38,515 bases of DNA. Source: Candidatus Cybelea tumulisoli. GTDB lineage: Bacteria > Vulcanimicrobiota > Vulcanimicrobiia > Vulcanimicrobiales > Vulcanimicrobiaceae. Both the position numbers and the translations under genes were made by a program. The notes under the pieces were generated by a model. That model was not told the DNA's origin. It was given only the letters and a program-made list of their open reading frames with translations, and ran no database searches. The stretch lies in NCBI GenBank assembly GCA_003167155.1, contig PMTY01000124.1, positions 28,472-66,986 of the forward strand, written 5' to 3'. Of this stretch, positions 32,082 through 38,515 are shown one piece after another (the first letter of the stretch is position 1; each line of letters opens with the position of its first letter).

Positions 32082-32094
32082 CGTTGCGATTATA
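32082..32094 (-). promoter_or_regulatory. Leaderless alaS promoter (-10 TATAAT)
   Basis: On the minus strand TATAAT (32094-32089) is followed by seven bases (CGCAACG) and then the alaS ATG. This spacing places transcription start at the initiation codon. No ribosome site exists between them. A -35 box is not clear. A perfect CCGCTGC-A-GCAGCGG palindrome at 32113-32127 lies further upstream, in the gap after sigB. Confidence 0.55.
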
Positions 32095-32139
32095 ACAGGG
32101 ACGGCGTAGCAGCCGCTGCAGCAGCGGTCAGGGGCCCGC

Positions 32140-32943
32140 CTAGTCGGCTAGGACTGCTCTCAACTTCTCCAGAGCCTTCGCCTGCAGCCGAGAGACATGC
32201 ATCTGCGAGACGTTGAGGCGCTTGGCGATCTCCGTCTGCGAGACCGACTCGTAAAAGCGAAGGTAGATGATCACGCGCTCGCGCCCGGAGAGGACCTCGA
32301 AGGCTTGCTCGAGATTCGCACGGTCTTCGAGGAGTTCGAGGCCGGCGTCGGCGACCCCGACGGTGTCGGCGAGCGTCTGGGACTTTTTATCCGTCTCGCC
32401 GGAGGCTTCGCTATCGAGCGAGAGCAGGTTGTAAGCCTGACCCAGTTCCTGCGCCTCCAAGATTTCGTCTTCGCCGGCTCGGAGGTGTGTGGCCAACTCC
32501 GTCACCGTCGGGCTGCGCCCGAGCGTTATCGCAAGCTTGTCACTGGCGCGGTTGACCGCGAGGTTGAGCTCCTGAAGGCGGCGAGGAACCTTCACCGCCC
32601 AGCCCTTATCGCGAAAGTATCGCTTGATCTCGCCGACGATCGTCGGCGTCGCGTAGGTCGTGAATTCGACGCCGCGTTCGAGGTCGAAACGGTCGATCGC
32701 CTTGAGCAGGCCCACGGTGCCGACTTGCACCAAGTCGTCGAGCGGCTCGCCGCGATTGGCAAATCTCACGGCGAGAAAACGAACGAGATTGAGGTGAACG
32801 ACGACGAGCTCGTCGCGCAGCTGCTCGTATTCGGAATCCGGTGTTTGGTTGGATTGCGCATGCCGCTCGCGCCGCTCGATGAAGCGTTCGAAAAGGGCGC
32901 GCGTCCGCTTTCGGTCGCGTCGCGCTTGCTCCCGTTCCTGCAC
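32140..32943 (-). CDS. sigB: SigB/SigF-type sigma factor
   Basis: A 267-residue group 3 sigma factor of the SigB/SigF/SigG class. Region 2 is visible as LVVVHLNLVRFLAVRFANRG, then DLVQVGTVGLLKAIDRFD and RGVEFTTYATPTIVGEIKRYF. Region 3 follows (VPRRLQELNLAVNRASDKL, LGRSPTVTELATHL). Region 4 ends with LSGRERVIIYLRFYESVSQTEIAKRLNVSQMHVSRLQAKAL, a full helix-turn-helix. These factors drive general-stress or developmental genes and are held by an RsbW-type anti-sigma factor. The GTG start at 32943 overlaps the rsbW TAG by one base, so the order rsbV-rsbW-sigB with tight coupling matches Bacillus. The true regulon is unknown. Confidence 0.94.
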   Translation of the reverse strand: MQEREQARRDRKRTRALFERFIERRERHAQSNQTPDSEYEQLRDELVVVHLNLVRFLAVRFANRGEPLDDLVQVGTVGLLKAIDRFDLERGVEFTTYATPTIVGEIKRYFRDKGWAVKVPRRLQELNLAVNRASDKLAITLGRSPTVTELATHLRAGEDEILEAQELGQAYNLLSLDSEASGETDKKSQTLADTVGVADAGLELLEDRANLEQAFEVLSGRERVIIYLRFYESVSQTEIAKRLNVSQMHVSRLQAKALEKLRAVLAD

Positions 32944-33383
32944 TAATGATCCGTCGGGCTGGTCAGCCTCTTGACCATCAGCAAGTCCGTCCCCATCTGC
33001 GGACTGACGTCATAGCTAACTTCGTCCATCAACGTCCGAATGAGGAAAACGCCAAGGCCGGCGATGCGAGCTTCATCGAAGTTCATGTTCGGCGCTTCGG
33101 CGCGTTGGAGGCCGTGGCGTCCACTGTCGCGCACGCGAATGCGTAACAAATCGGAGAGCGCTTCGCAGGTCAAGTCGATGAATTCACCGTGTCCGTCATG
33201 CTGAATCACGGCCGTGCACGCTTCCGCGACCGCCAGCTTCACGTCTTCGATCTCTTCGATCGAAAAGTGCAGGCGGTTGGCAACGGTGGCAGCGGCTAGG
33301 CGGGCGAGTGCGACCCATTCGGGCCGGGAGGGAATGCGCAGCTCGACGAGCTCCTTATCAGAGGGCTCGACGGCTGGATTCAT
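32943..33383 (-). CDS. rsbW: RsbW-type anti-sigma factor with altered N-box
   Basis: A 146-residue GHKL-fold protein in the position of the SigB anti-sigma kinase RsbW. RsbW binds SigB and phosphorylates RsbV to control release of the sigma factor. It has the N-box helix VKLAVAEACTAVIQHDG (Glu54 to His62), G1-like RVRDSGRHG and the G2 motif AGLGVFLIRTLMDEV. In the usual EACTNAxxH the asparagine contacts the Mg-ATP; here the corresponding residue is Ala58. The second Gly of the D-x-G-x-G pattern is also absent, as in some RsbW relatives. Binding of the sigma factor and RsbV may remain, but kinase activity is uncertain. ATG 33383 overlaps the rsbV stop, and the TAG overlaps the sigB GTG by one base. 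Confidence 0.9.
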   Translation of the reverse strand: MNPAVEPSDKELVELRIPSRPEWVALARLAAATVANRLHFSIEEIEDVKLAVAEACTAVIQHDGHGEFIDLTCEALSDLLRIRVRDSGRHGLQRAEAPNMNFDEARIAGLGVFLIRTLMDEVSYDVSPQMGTDLLMVKRLTSPTDH

Positions 33384-33724
33384 ACCAACGCTTTCATCGC
33401 CGCGTCTTCACTTTCGAAGATACCGAAGATCTTAACCAATCCCGTGATGTCGAAGATCTTCTTAATCTGCGGGTTGGTGCAAACGAGATTGACCGACCCG
33501 CCGTGCTCGCGCACGCGTTTGAGTCCGCCGATCAAGACGCCCAGACCGGTAGAGTCGATATATCGGACCTTTTCCAAATTGATGACGAGGAAGTAGACGC
33601 CCCGGTCGATCAGCTCGCCGATTGCGTCCTTCACTTTCGGTGACGTGTAGACGTCGATTTCGCCGCTGAGGTCGATCACGTAACAGTCGCCGGGAGCCTC
33701 CCGCACGTTCACCTTGATATCCAT
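33380..33724 (-). CDS. rsbV: RsbV-type anti-anti-sigma factor
   Basis: A 114-residue STAS-domain protein, the typical length for RsbV/SpoIIAA. ATG 33724 (MDIKVNVREAPG) is preceded by GAGGGG; the longer open frame to 33925 reads through the YtxH gene region and is rejected. The regulatory loop RYIDSTGLGVLIG contains Ser58, the expected phosphorylation site of RsbW-type kinases. Earlier strands include VIDLSGEIDVYTSPKVKDAI. Unphosphorylated RsbV binds RsbW and frees SigB. It overlaps rsbW by four bases and starts one base after the YtxH stop, so it belongs to a single unit. No RsbU-type phosphatase gene is visible in the window. Confidence 0.93.
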   Translation of the reverse strand: MDIKVNVREAPGDCYVIDLSGEIDVYTSPKVKDAIGELIDRGVYFLVINLEKVRYIDSTGLGVLIGGLKRVREHGGSVNLVCTNPQIKKIFDITGLVKIFGIFESEDAAMKALV

Positions 33725-33725
33725 G

Positions 33726-34064
33726 CTACCCCTCGGCCTTGCGTTGAAGTTCGTCGCGCGTCTCTTGCGCCATCGTCTGCCCCTCGACGACTGCGGCATC
33801 GAGATTTGAACGAGCGCTCTCGACGACTTGGCGGCCGCGTTCGTAAAGCTCCGATACGCTCGATTGCCATTGGGATGTAACGCCGCCAACCTTTTCGCGA
33901 AGGTCGCCGGTCGCGTCCATCGCAAAGTTTCCCGCCTCGCGGGCCTTTCCGGCGAGGCGATCGCGCGTCTCTTCTTGCGTCAAGAACGTGGCCGCCGCCA
34001 CACCAGCAACCGCACCGATGAGAAAACCTGCGAGGAACCGACCCCCGCCATTGCCACTGCCCAT
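33726..34064 (-). CDS. YtxH-domain stress protein
   Basis: A 112-residue protein with a Gly-rich N-terminal membrane helix (RFLAGFLIGAVAGVAAATFL) and then an amphipathic, charged helical tail (about 30-112), rich in Glu, Arg, Gln and Ala. This layout and the LTQEETRDRLAGKA segment are typical of YtxH (gas-vesicle-like general-stress) proteins. These are often SigB-controlled; here the gene sits directly before rsbV. A clear ribosome site (GAGGGAG) precedes ATG 34064. Its biochemical role is unknown. It starts 18 bases after the DUF948 stop. Confidence 0.82.
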   Translation of the reverse strand: MGSGNGGGRFLAGFLIGAVAGVAAATFLTQEETRDRLAGKAREAGNFAMDATGDLREKVGGVTSQWQSSVSELYERGRQVVESARSNLDAAVVEGQTMAQETRDELQRKAEG

Positions 34065-34082
34065 AATTGAATTACTCCCTCG

Positions 34083-34436
34083 TTATTGACTCTTTCCCGT
34101 AACCAAGCGCCGTAAACCGGCGGTGATGCCGCTCAACGCAGCGCCGACGTTGATGATGGCCGGCGTAAGTGCACTCTTGGTAAGGTCGGCGGTGCGCGAA
34201 AGGGTGCCTGCCGTTTCTTCGAGAGACTTCGTAACTTCATCAACGTGCGCCAGTGTGTTGCTCACCGGGGTACCGATGTTTTCGAGTTGCTTGTCCACCT
34301 CGTCGAGCGTGATCCGTGCTCGGCCCAGCGTCTTAGCCACCGCCAACGAGGCAACAAAAATTCCGATGCCGACCAGCAGAATGCCGACGCCCGCAAGGAC
34401 GTCGAGGATTAGTGGACCATACTCCGTTCCGTTCAA
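34083..34436 (-). CDS. DUF948 membrane protein
   Basis: A 117-residue protein with one N-terminal helix (LAGVGILLVGIGIFVASLAVA) and a coiled-coil-like tail (RITLDEVDKQLENIGTPVSNTLAHVDEVTKSLEETAGTL is the region at about 41-79; key features are regularly spaced Leu and Glu/Asp). This matches DUF948, often found next to YtxH in stress operons. The start overlaps the iscS stop by four bases, so it is coupled to iscS. Function is unknown; a role in membrane-associated stress response is inferred from the neighbours. Confidence 0.78.
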   Translation of the reverse strand: MNGTEYGPLILDVLAGVGILLVGIGIFVASLAVAKTLGRARITLDEVDKQLENIGTPVSNTLAHVDEVTKSLEETAGTLSRTADLTKSALTPAIINVGAALSGITAGLRRLVTGKSQ

Positions 34437-35650
34437 GCTCCTGCCTCCAGCCGCGCGCGGTTCGTTTCGAGTCTACCCATTCCCCCCGCGAATGCGACCG
34501 GGGGAGCCAAAGCGCGTAAATCCGCGATCACAGCCGGGACGATAGCCACGACGCGCTCCACCTCCGCGGGCGTCGTGGCCGTGCCGAGCGAGAACCGAAC
34601 GCCGCTCGCAGGGCCGCCGCCCTCCGCAGCCATGGCGGCCAGTACGTGGCTGGGCTCAAGCGTACCCGAAGTGCAAGCGCTTCCTACCGAGGCGGAGACG
34701 CCCGCAAGGTCGAGCGCGATGATAAGCGCCGCCGGGTCGACCCCTGCGAAGCTCAGGTTGCAACAGTTGGCCAACCTGGAGGCGCCGCCGGCGTTCACGC
34801 TAGCGCCGGGTACCCGCGAGCGGATCCCCGCTTCCAAGCAATCTCGCAGGGCCGCGACCTCTCGCGACATTTGCGCGCGTTCCGCTACGGCCAACTCGAG
34901 CGCACGAGCCATGCCGACGATGCCCGCTAGGTTCTCCGTACCGGCGCGCCGCCCCGACTCTTGCCCGCCGCCGGCAGTCAGCGGAGCGAGCGGCACCCCA
35001 CGGCGGACGTAGAGCAACCCAACGCCTTTTGGACCGTAAAACTTATGCGCCGAGATCGAGAGCAGATCGACGCCAAGCGCGCTCACGTCGATCGGCAGCC
35101 AGCATGGAACCGCTACTGCATCGGTGTGGAAGAGCGCGCCTCGATGGCGAGCGATCTCCGAAAGCTCGGCGATCGGCTGAACGGTCCCGACCTCGTTGTT
35201 CGCATACATGATCGAAGCCAGCACGGTGTGGGGCCCGAGCGAGCGCTCGAACCCCGCCGGATCGACTCGTCCCTCCCGGTCCACCGGTACTAAACTCGTT
35301 TCGAAACCCTCCTCGCGCAACCGGTCGAGGGCCGCAAGAACCGCGTGATGTTCGATCGCCGAAGCCACGACGTGTGCCGGGCGAGGGGCGGCTCGCACTG
35401 CACCGAGCAGCGCCAGATTGCCGGCCTCGGTTCCGCCGGATGTAAACACGATCTCGTCACGGTTCGACCCGATGGCCGCGGCCACGCGGTCGCGCGCGGC
35501 GTCGAGCGCGGCGCGCGCCCGCCTCCCCTCAAAGTGCAGCGAACTTGGATTAAAATTAGATTGATCGGCGGCATCGCGCATCGCATCCGCGACCTCGCGG
35601 CGCACCGGCGTTGTGGCGGCGTGGTCGAAGTAAATTCGAATTGAATTCAC
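34433..35650 (-). CDS. iscS: Cysteine desulfurase (IscS/NifS family)
   Basis: A 405-residue PLP enzyme that removes sulfur from cysteine for Fe-S clusters and thiolated tRNA. The GTG at 35650 is chosen by MNSIRIYFDHAATTPVRREV and a GGAG upstream; the frame open to 35902 runs through noncoding sequence. Visible sites are SGGTEAGNLALLG, His101-His102, Lys203 in ISAHKFYGPKG (Schiff base) and Cys326 in GSACTSGTLEPSHVL. After the PLP-binding Asp177 the usual DAVQAAGK appears as DAVAVPCW, so the glutamine that normally contacts PLP is replaced by Ala180. It is coupled to DUF948 and heads the stress-gene series, unlike an isc operon. No IscU or IscR gene is nearby, so tRNA thiolation is a possible role. 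Confidence 0.93.
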   Translation of the reverse strand: MNSIRIYFDHAATTPVRREVADAMRDAADQSNFNPSSLHFEGRRARAALDAARDRVAAAIGSNRDEIVFTSGGTEAGNLALLGAVRAAPRPAHVVASAIEHHAVLAALDRLREEGFETSLVPVDREGRVDPAGFERSLGPHTVLASIMYANNEVGTVQPIAELSEIARHRGALFHTDAVAVPCWLPIDVSALGVDLLSISAHKFYGPKGVGLLYVRRGVPLAPLTAGGGQESGRRAGTENLAGIVGMARALELAVAERAQMSREVAALRDCLEAGIRSRVPGASVNAGGASRLANCCNLSFAGVDPAALIIALDLAGVSASVGSACTSGTLEPSHVLAAMAAEGGGPASGVRFSLGTATTPAEVERVVAIVPAVIADLRALAPPVAFAGGMGRLETNRARLEAGA

Positions 35651-35682
35651 AGAATGCTCCAAGTTTGCTGCTCTAGTATTGG

Positions 35683-35707
35683 GTTGTGCGAAGCTCCAAC
35701 GCACAAC
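35683..35707. promoter_or_regulatory. 8-bp dyad upstream of iscS
   Basis: GTTGTGCG (35683-35690) and CGCACAAC (35700-35707) form a perfect inverted repeat with a nine-base centre, in the 94-base gap between the rarA stop and the iscS start. It may be an operator for iscS or part of the end of the rarA transcript; there is no T-tract. On the minus strand TTGGAG and TACTAG lie nearby with a 15-base spacing, a weak promoter candidate overlapping the dyad. Confidence 0.4.
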
Positions 35708-35744
35708 TCCGAGAAGTAGCAACGGGAAACTGGCGGTTCGAGTA

Positions 35745-37034
35745 TCACTCGGGCCGCCTTCTTTTATCCGCCTCGCGCTCTGCGATGATCCGTTCGGCCC
35801 CCTGCTTCCGCGCAACGTAATACTGCCGGTCGGCCAAGCTGGGCGGCAGGTTGAGTTGCGTGACGTCATAGTCGTCATGCGAGTAATGGTAACCCTCGCC
35901 ATAGCCGAGCTGACGCATCAAGTGGGTGGGCGCGTTTCGCAGGTGCAGAGGAACGGGATCGTTGCGCGTTTCCAAAACGTCGGCCATGGCGGCGCCGTAG
36001 CTCGCGCCGACGCTGTTGCTCTTCGGTGCCGTGGCAAGATAGAGCGTCGCGTGAGCGAGCGGAAAGTGCCCTTCGGGCATTCCCAGGAAGTGCACCGCCT
36101 GGTGCGCCGCGACTGCTACTTGCAACGCGGTCGAATCCGCAAGCCCGACATCTTCCGACGCCAGGATCACCAATCTTCGCGCGATAAAAAGCGGTTCTTC
36201 GCCGCCTTCGATCAACCGCGCGAGCCAGTACAGCGACGCGTCGGCATCGCTTGCGCGAATGGACTTGATCAGCGCGCTGATCGTATCGTAATGCATCTCG
36301 CCGCTCTTGTCGTAGCGGGCGTTGCGACGCTGCATCGCTTCGCGCACGACCGCTACGTCGATGTGCGGCGGCTCTCCGCGTGCCGACGCGGCGGCAAGCT
36401 CCAGGGAACTCAGAGCCGCGCGCGCGTCGCCATTTGCAAGCCCGACCAAGAGCGCTCGAGCCTCCTCGTCGATTCGAAGCTCCTTCGCGCCCAGGCCGCG
36501 CTCCGCATCACCCAACGCCCGGTCGACGATCGTTCCCACTTCCTCGTCGGATAGCGCGTCGAGCACAAAGACTCGCGCTCGCGAGAGCAGGGCCGAGTTC
36601 ACTTCGAACGATGGATTCTCCGTCGTTGCGCCGATGAGCGTAACCGTGCCATCCTCGACGAAGGGCAAGACGACATCCTGTTGAGCTTTATTGAACCGAT
36701 GGATCTCGTCGATAAAGAGGATCGTCGGTTTGCCGGAGCGCCGCCGTATTCGCGCTTCGTTGAGAACGCGCCGAAGATCGCCGACGCCGGCACTCACGGC
36801 CGACATTCGCTCGAAATGGGCGCCGGTCTGACCGGCAATGATTTCGGCCAGCGTCGTCTTGCCGCTGCCGGGCGGACCCCACAAGATCATCGACGGCACC
36901 GCGTCGCGTTCGATCGCGGCGCGCAGCGCGCGCCCCGGTCCTAACAACTCTCGCTGTCCAACGAACTCGTCGAGCGTGCGGGGCCGCATTCGCGCGGCCA
37001 ACGGCGTTGTTAGTGCCGGGAAATCGAAGAGCAC
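35745..37034 (-). CDS. rarA: Replication-associated AAA+ ATPase RarA/MgsA
   Basis: A 429-residue AAA+ protein of the RarA/MgsA/WRNIP1 family, which acts at stalled replication forks and DNA gaps. The start MLFDFPALTTPLAARMRPRTLDEFVGQ (GTG 37034) is typical; the open frame to 37130 overlaps the LptA-like gene. Walker A is GPPGSGKT (about 53-60), Walker B LFIDEIHRFNKAQQD, sensor 1 IGATTENPSFEVNSALLSRA. The C-terminal tetramerisation part includes GEMHYDTISALIKSIRASD, YWLARLIEGGEEPLFIARR and LPLHLRNAPTHLM-like sequence, ending with the Arg/Glu-rich tail. It begins 13 bases after the LptA-like gene stop, so it is in the same transcript as tsaC and lptA. Confidence 0.95.
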   Translation of the reverse strand: MLFDFPALTTPLAARMRPRTLDEFVGQRELLGPGRALRAAIERDAVPSMILWGPPGSGKTTLAEIIAGQTGAHFERMSAVSAGVGDLRRVLNEARIRRRSGKPTILFIDEIHRFNKAQQDVVLPFVEDGTVTLIGATTENPSFEVNSALLSRARVFVLDALSDEEVGTIVDRALGDAERGLGAKELRIDEEARALLVGLANGDARAALSSLELAAASARGEPPHIDVAVVREAMQRRNARYDKSGEMHYDTISALIKSIRASDADASLYWLARLIEGGEEPLFIARRLVILASEDVGLADSTALQVAVAAHQAVHFLGMPEGHFPLAHATLYLATAPKSNSVGASYGAAMADVLETRNDPVPLHLRNAPTHLMRQLGYGEGYHYSHDDYDVTQLNLPPSLADRQYYVARKQGAERIIAEREADKRRRPE

Positions 37035-37047
37035 GTCGGCGCCGCCA

Positions 37048-37803
37048 TTACGGTGGGCCCGGTATCTTGAGCGGCTTGGGCGTCGCCAGTTTCCGGTGGA
37101 ACTCGCCGGGAAACTGCATGGTGACATCACCTTCGGCGTGAGCGGTCCCGCTCGCGGTATTGTAGAGCACTCTGCCGGCGCTCATCTTTCGCGTTCCCGA
37201 AACGATATGTACGGCGCCTTGCAGGAGCAGGGTGTGCGCTTGGTCGTCCAGCGTACCGTTATTTGCGGTCACGTTGGTGTCGGCTTGCACGTAGTGGACG
37301 TTTCCGGTGGCGGTGTAAACTTTGGCGTGGCCATCGATCTGCGCTTTATCGGCGGTAAGCGTCGAGGGACCCGACTGACGAGAATCCCCACCGCCGCCCG
37401 TCAGGTTTCCGGCGCCGCCTTGGGAGTCGTGCATGACGACGTGGCCGTTGAGATAGAGCATTTGCTTTTTGTAGTTGCCGTTGGCTCGATCGGCAGTAAC
37501 GTCGCCGCCGACCCGCGTCATAACGACCTTGGCCGGCGTGCTAAAGTCGCCGGTTTTAAAGTTTGCGTCCAGCGAGCTAGCGTGAACCGTCCAAACGCCG
37601 AGATCGAATGCCGCCGGAGCGGCGTTCGGCGAGGCCTTTGCATTCGGCGGCCTCGGAGAGCCCCCCGGCTGTGGCAACTGCGAGGCGCCCGGTTGTGGCG
37701 ATTGCGAGGCGCTCGGCGGCGCCGAGGGCGAGGGCGAGGGAGTAGGCTTGGCCAGCGCGAGGAGCGCCAAGGTCCCAACGAGCAGCGCGAGAGAGCGAAT
37801 CAT
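37048..37803 (-). CDS. lptA: LptA/OstA-like periplasmic protein
   Basis: A 251-residue exported protein with a signal (MIRSLALLVGTLALLALA) and a long Pro/Ser/Gln-rich linker (about 20-62). Its C-terminal domain has the repeated short strands of the LptA/OstA beta-jellyroll, which moves lipopolysaccharide or a similar lipid across the periplasm. Strand motifs are TADRANGNYKKQMLYLNGHV, LTADKAQIDGHAKVYTATG and AHAEGDVTMQFPG, with typical D/N-G turns. The linker suggests spacing from the membrane. The start overlaps the tsaC stop by four bases. The assignment to a LptA-like fold is good; the transported lipid is not known. Confidence 0.75.
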   Translation of the reverse strand: MIRSLALLVGTLALLALAKPTPSPSPSAPPSASQSPQPGASQLPQPGGSPRPPNAKASPNAAPAAFDLGVWTVHASSLDANFKTGDFSTPAKVVMTRVGGDVTADRANGNYKKQMLYLNGHVVMHDSQGGAGNLTGGGGDSRQSGPSTLTADKAQIDGHAKVYTATGNVHYVQADTNVTANNGTLDDQAHTLLLQGAVHIVSGTRKMSAGRVLYNTASGTAHAEGDVTMQFPGEFHRKLATPKPLKIPGPP

Positions 37804-38474
37804 ACTATTTGCGTACGTACCTTTACCGAAGGACGCTCAATCGGTCCAAGGAGCGCTGCGATCCGGCTCTCCGAAACCGCGCCCTCTCGCAGCAGCCGGG
37901 GACGCGCGCCCGAAAGATCGATGATGGAAGATTCGACGGGATAGGGAACTGGCCCGTGCGCGACGAGCAGATCCGCTGGGGGAAGCATCGAGGCATCTTC
38001 ATCGCCAAGATATGCCGGACCGCCCGGCCGGATTGCCGTCGTGCCGGCGATCGGTCCGCAGCGTTCGAGCAACGCGCGCGCAAAGGGCTCGTCCGGCACG
38101 CGAAAAGCGAGCGTATGCAAGCCTGCGGCCAACTCGTCGCTGATGAACGCCGGCTTGCGAATCAATACGATCACGGGACCCGGAAGGAGCCGTTTGGCGA
38201 CGGTGACAGCCAGCGGATTTTCGAATGCGTACTCGAGAAACTCTTGGGCGGAGGAGACGTGCATCGTGAGCGGCCGGCTGTCCGGCCGCCCTTTTGCCGC
38301 GTAAATCCTATCGATAGCACCCGAGTCGTAGGGATCGCAGCCGATGAAATAACTCGTGTCGTTGGGTAAGATAACCGTCCCGCCGGAGAAGACCGTACGC
38401 GCGACCTCTTCGGCAACATCCTCAAGCCGGGCGGCACGTGCATCGATAACGCGCCCCACGCAATCTAGAGCCAT
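37800..38474 (-). CDS. tsaC: Threonylcarbamoyl-AMP synthase (YrdC/Sua5 family)
   Basis: A 224-residue YrdC-domain enzyme that makes threonylcarbamoyl-AMP from threonine, bicarbonate and ATP for the t6A37 modification of ANN-decoding tRNAs. Motifs are the N-terminal GGTVILPNDTSYFIGCDP, KGRPDSRPLTMHV and, near the C-terminus, TTAIRPGGPA followed by SSIIDLSGARPRLLREGAV. It lacks the extra C-terminal domain of full Sua5, so it is TsaC-length. ATG 38474 is the only sensible start; its promoter is near or beyond the window edge. It begins the leftward gene series with lptA and rarA. Confidence 0.9.
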   Translation of the reverse strand: MALDCVGRVIDARAARLEDVAEEVARTVFSGGTVILPNDTSYFIGCDPYDSGAIDRIYAAKGRPDSRPLTMHVSSAQEFLEYAFENPLAVTVAKRLLPGPVIVLIRKPAFISDELAAGLHTLAFRVPDEPFARALLERCGPIAGTTAIRPGGPAYLGDEDASMLPPADLLVAHGPVPYPVESSIIDLSGARPRLLREGAVSESRIAALLGPIERPSVKVRTQIV

Positions 38475-38515
38475 CCCCCCATCATTCCTCCCCGACCCGA
38501 GTCTTCGCTGTGCCA

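Noticed and set aside
1-38515. CRISPR array, prophage, complete insertion sequence or rRNA
   Set aside because: No spaced direct repeats, phage structural genes, transposase or rRNA sequence was seen.

Overview
The window is a high-GC bacterial chromosome segment densely packed with genes, many with 4-base start/stop overlaps (ATGA, GTGA, TTGA). LptA-like and TonB-receptor-like proteins point to a diderm cell. A SigB/RsbV/RsbW stress module, Ku plus a split LigD, GloVer-repeat lipoproteins and many secreted or lipid-anchored proteins would fit an uncultured terrestrial lineage such as Candidatus Eremiobacterota (WPS-2). That placement is inference from gene content, not a database match. There is one tRNA. 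I saw no rRNA, CRISPR array, complete insertion sequence or prophage.

Layout. 1-2000: a leftward outer-membrane receptor-like gene, with a nested palindrome just beyond its 3' end. 2015-3088: a small secreted protein and a TPR protein. 3162-8001: the most striking block, with three exported cupredoxin modules (one fused to a SCO1-type copper chaperone domain), then a Cyc2-like protein that joins one CXXCH haem motif to an outer-membrane barrel, then an OmpR-type response regulator and histidine kinase. A 170-bp imperfect palindrome (7997-8166) closes this block. 8219-11759: a coupled UbiD, UbiA and substrate-binding-protein operon. 11716-14137: a lipid kinase with a small membrane protein, and a divergent MFS transporter. 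14134-18853: two phosphoesterase-family lipoproteins flanking a GloVer-repeat lipoprotein, with a palindrome in the divergent promoter region. 18875-19012: a terminator hairpin and tRNA-Leu(CAG).

19013-19551 holds no recognisable gene. It is followed by a signal-less HtrA-type protease and a TetA-like MFS pump, then, on the opposite strand, an NHEJ operon (PE-ligase, polymerase, Ku). 25215-27270: a small membrane protein and a DUF255 thioredoxin-fold protein. 27271-27598 holds debris, including one orphan GloVer repeat.

27599-38474 is one long leftward gene series: tsaC/sua5, lptA-like, rarA, iscS, DUF948, YtxH, rsbV, rsbW, sigB, alaS, a secreted protein and a GT39-like membrane glycosyltransferase. 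Two short repeat words that look like dispersed repeats lie in frame inside the glycosyltransferase and alaS genes.

Functionally, 3162-8001 reads as a copper-dependent electron-transfer or copper-handling cassette spanning the outer membrane and periplasm under its own two-component system. The partner-switching module at 32140-33724 has an unusual RsbW: the N-box asparagine of the GHKL kinase fold appears to be alanine.
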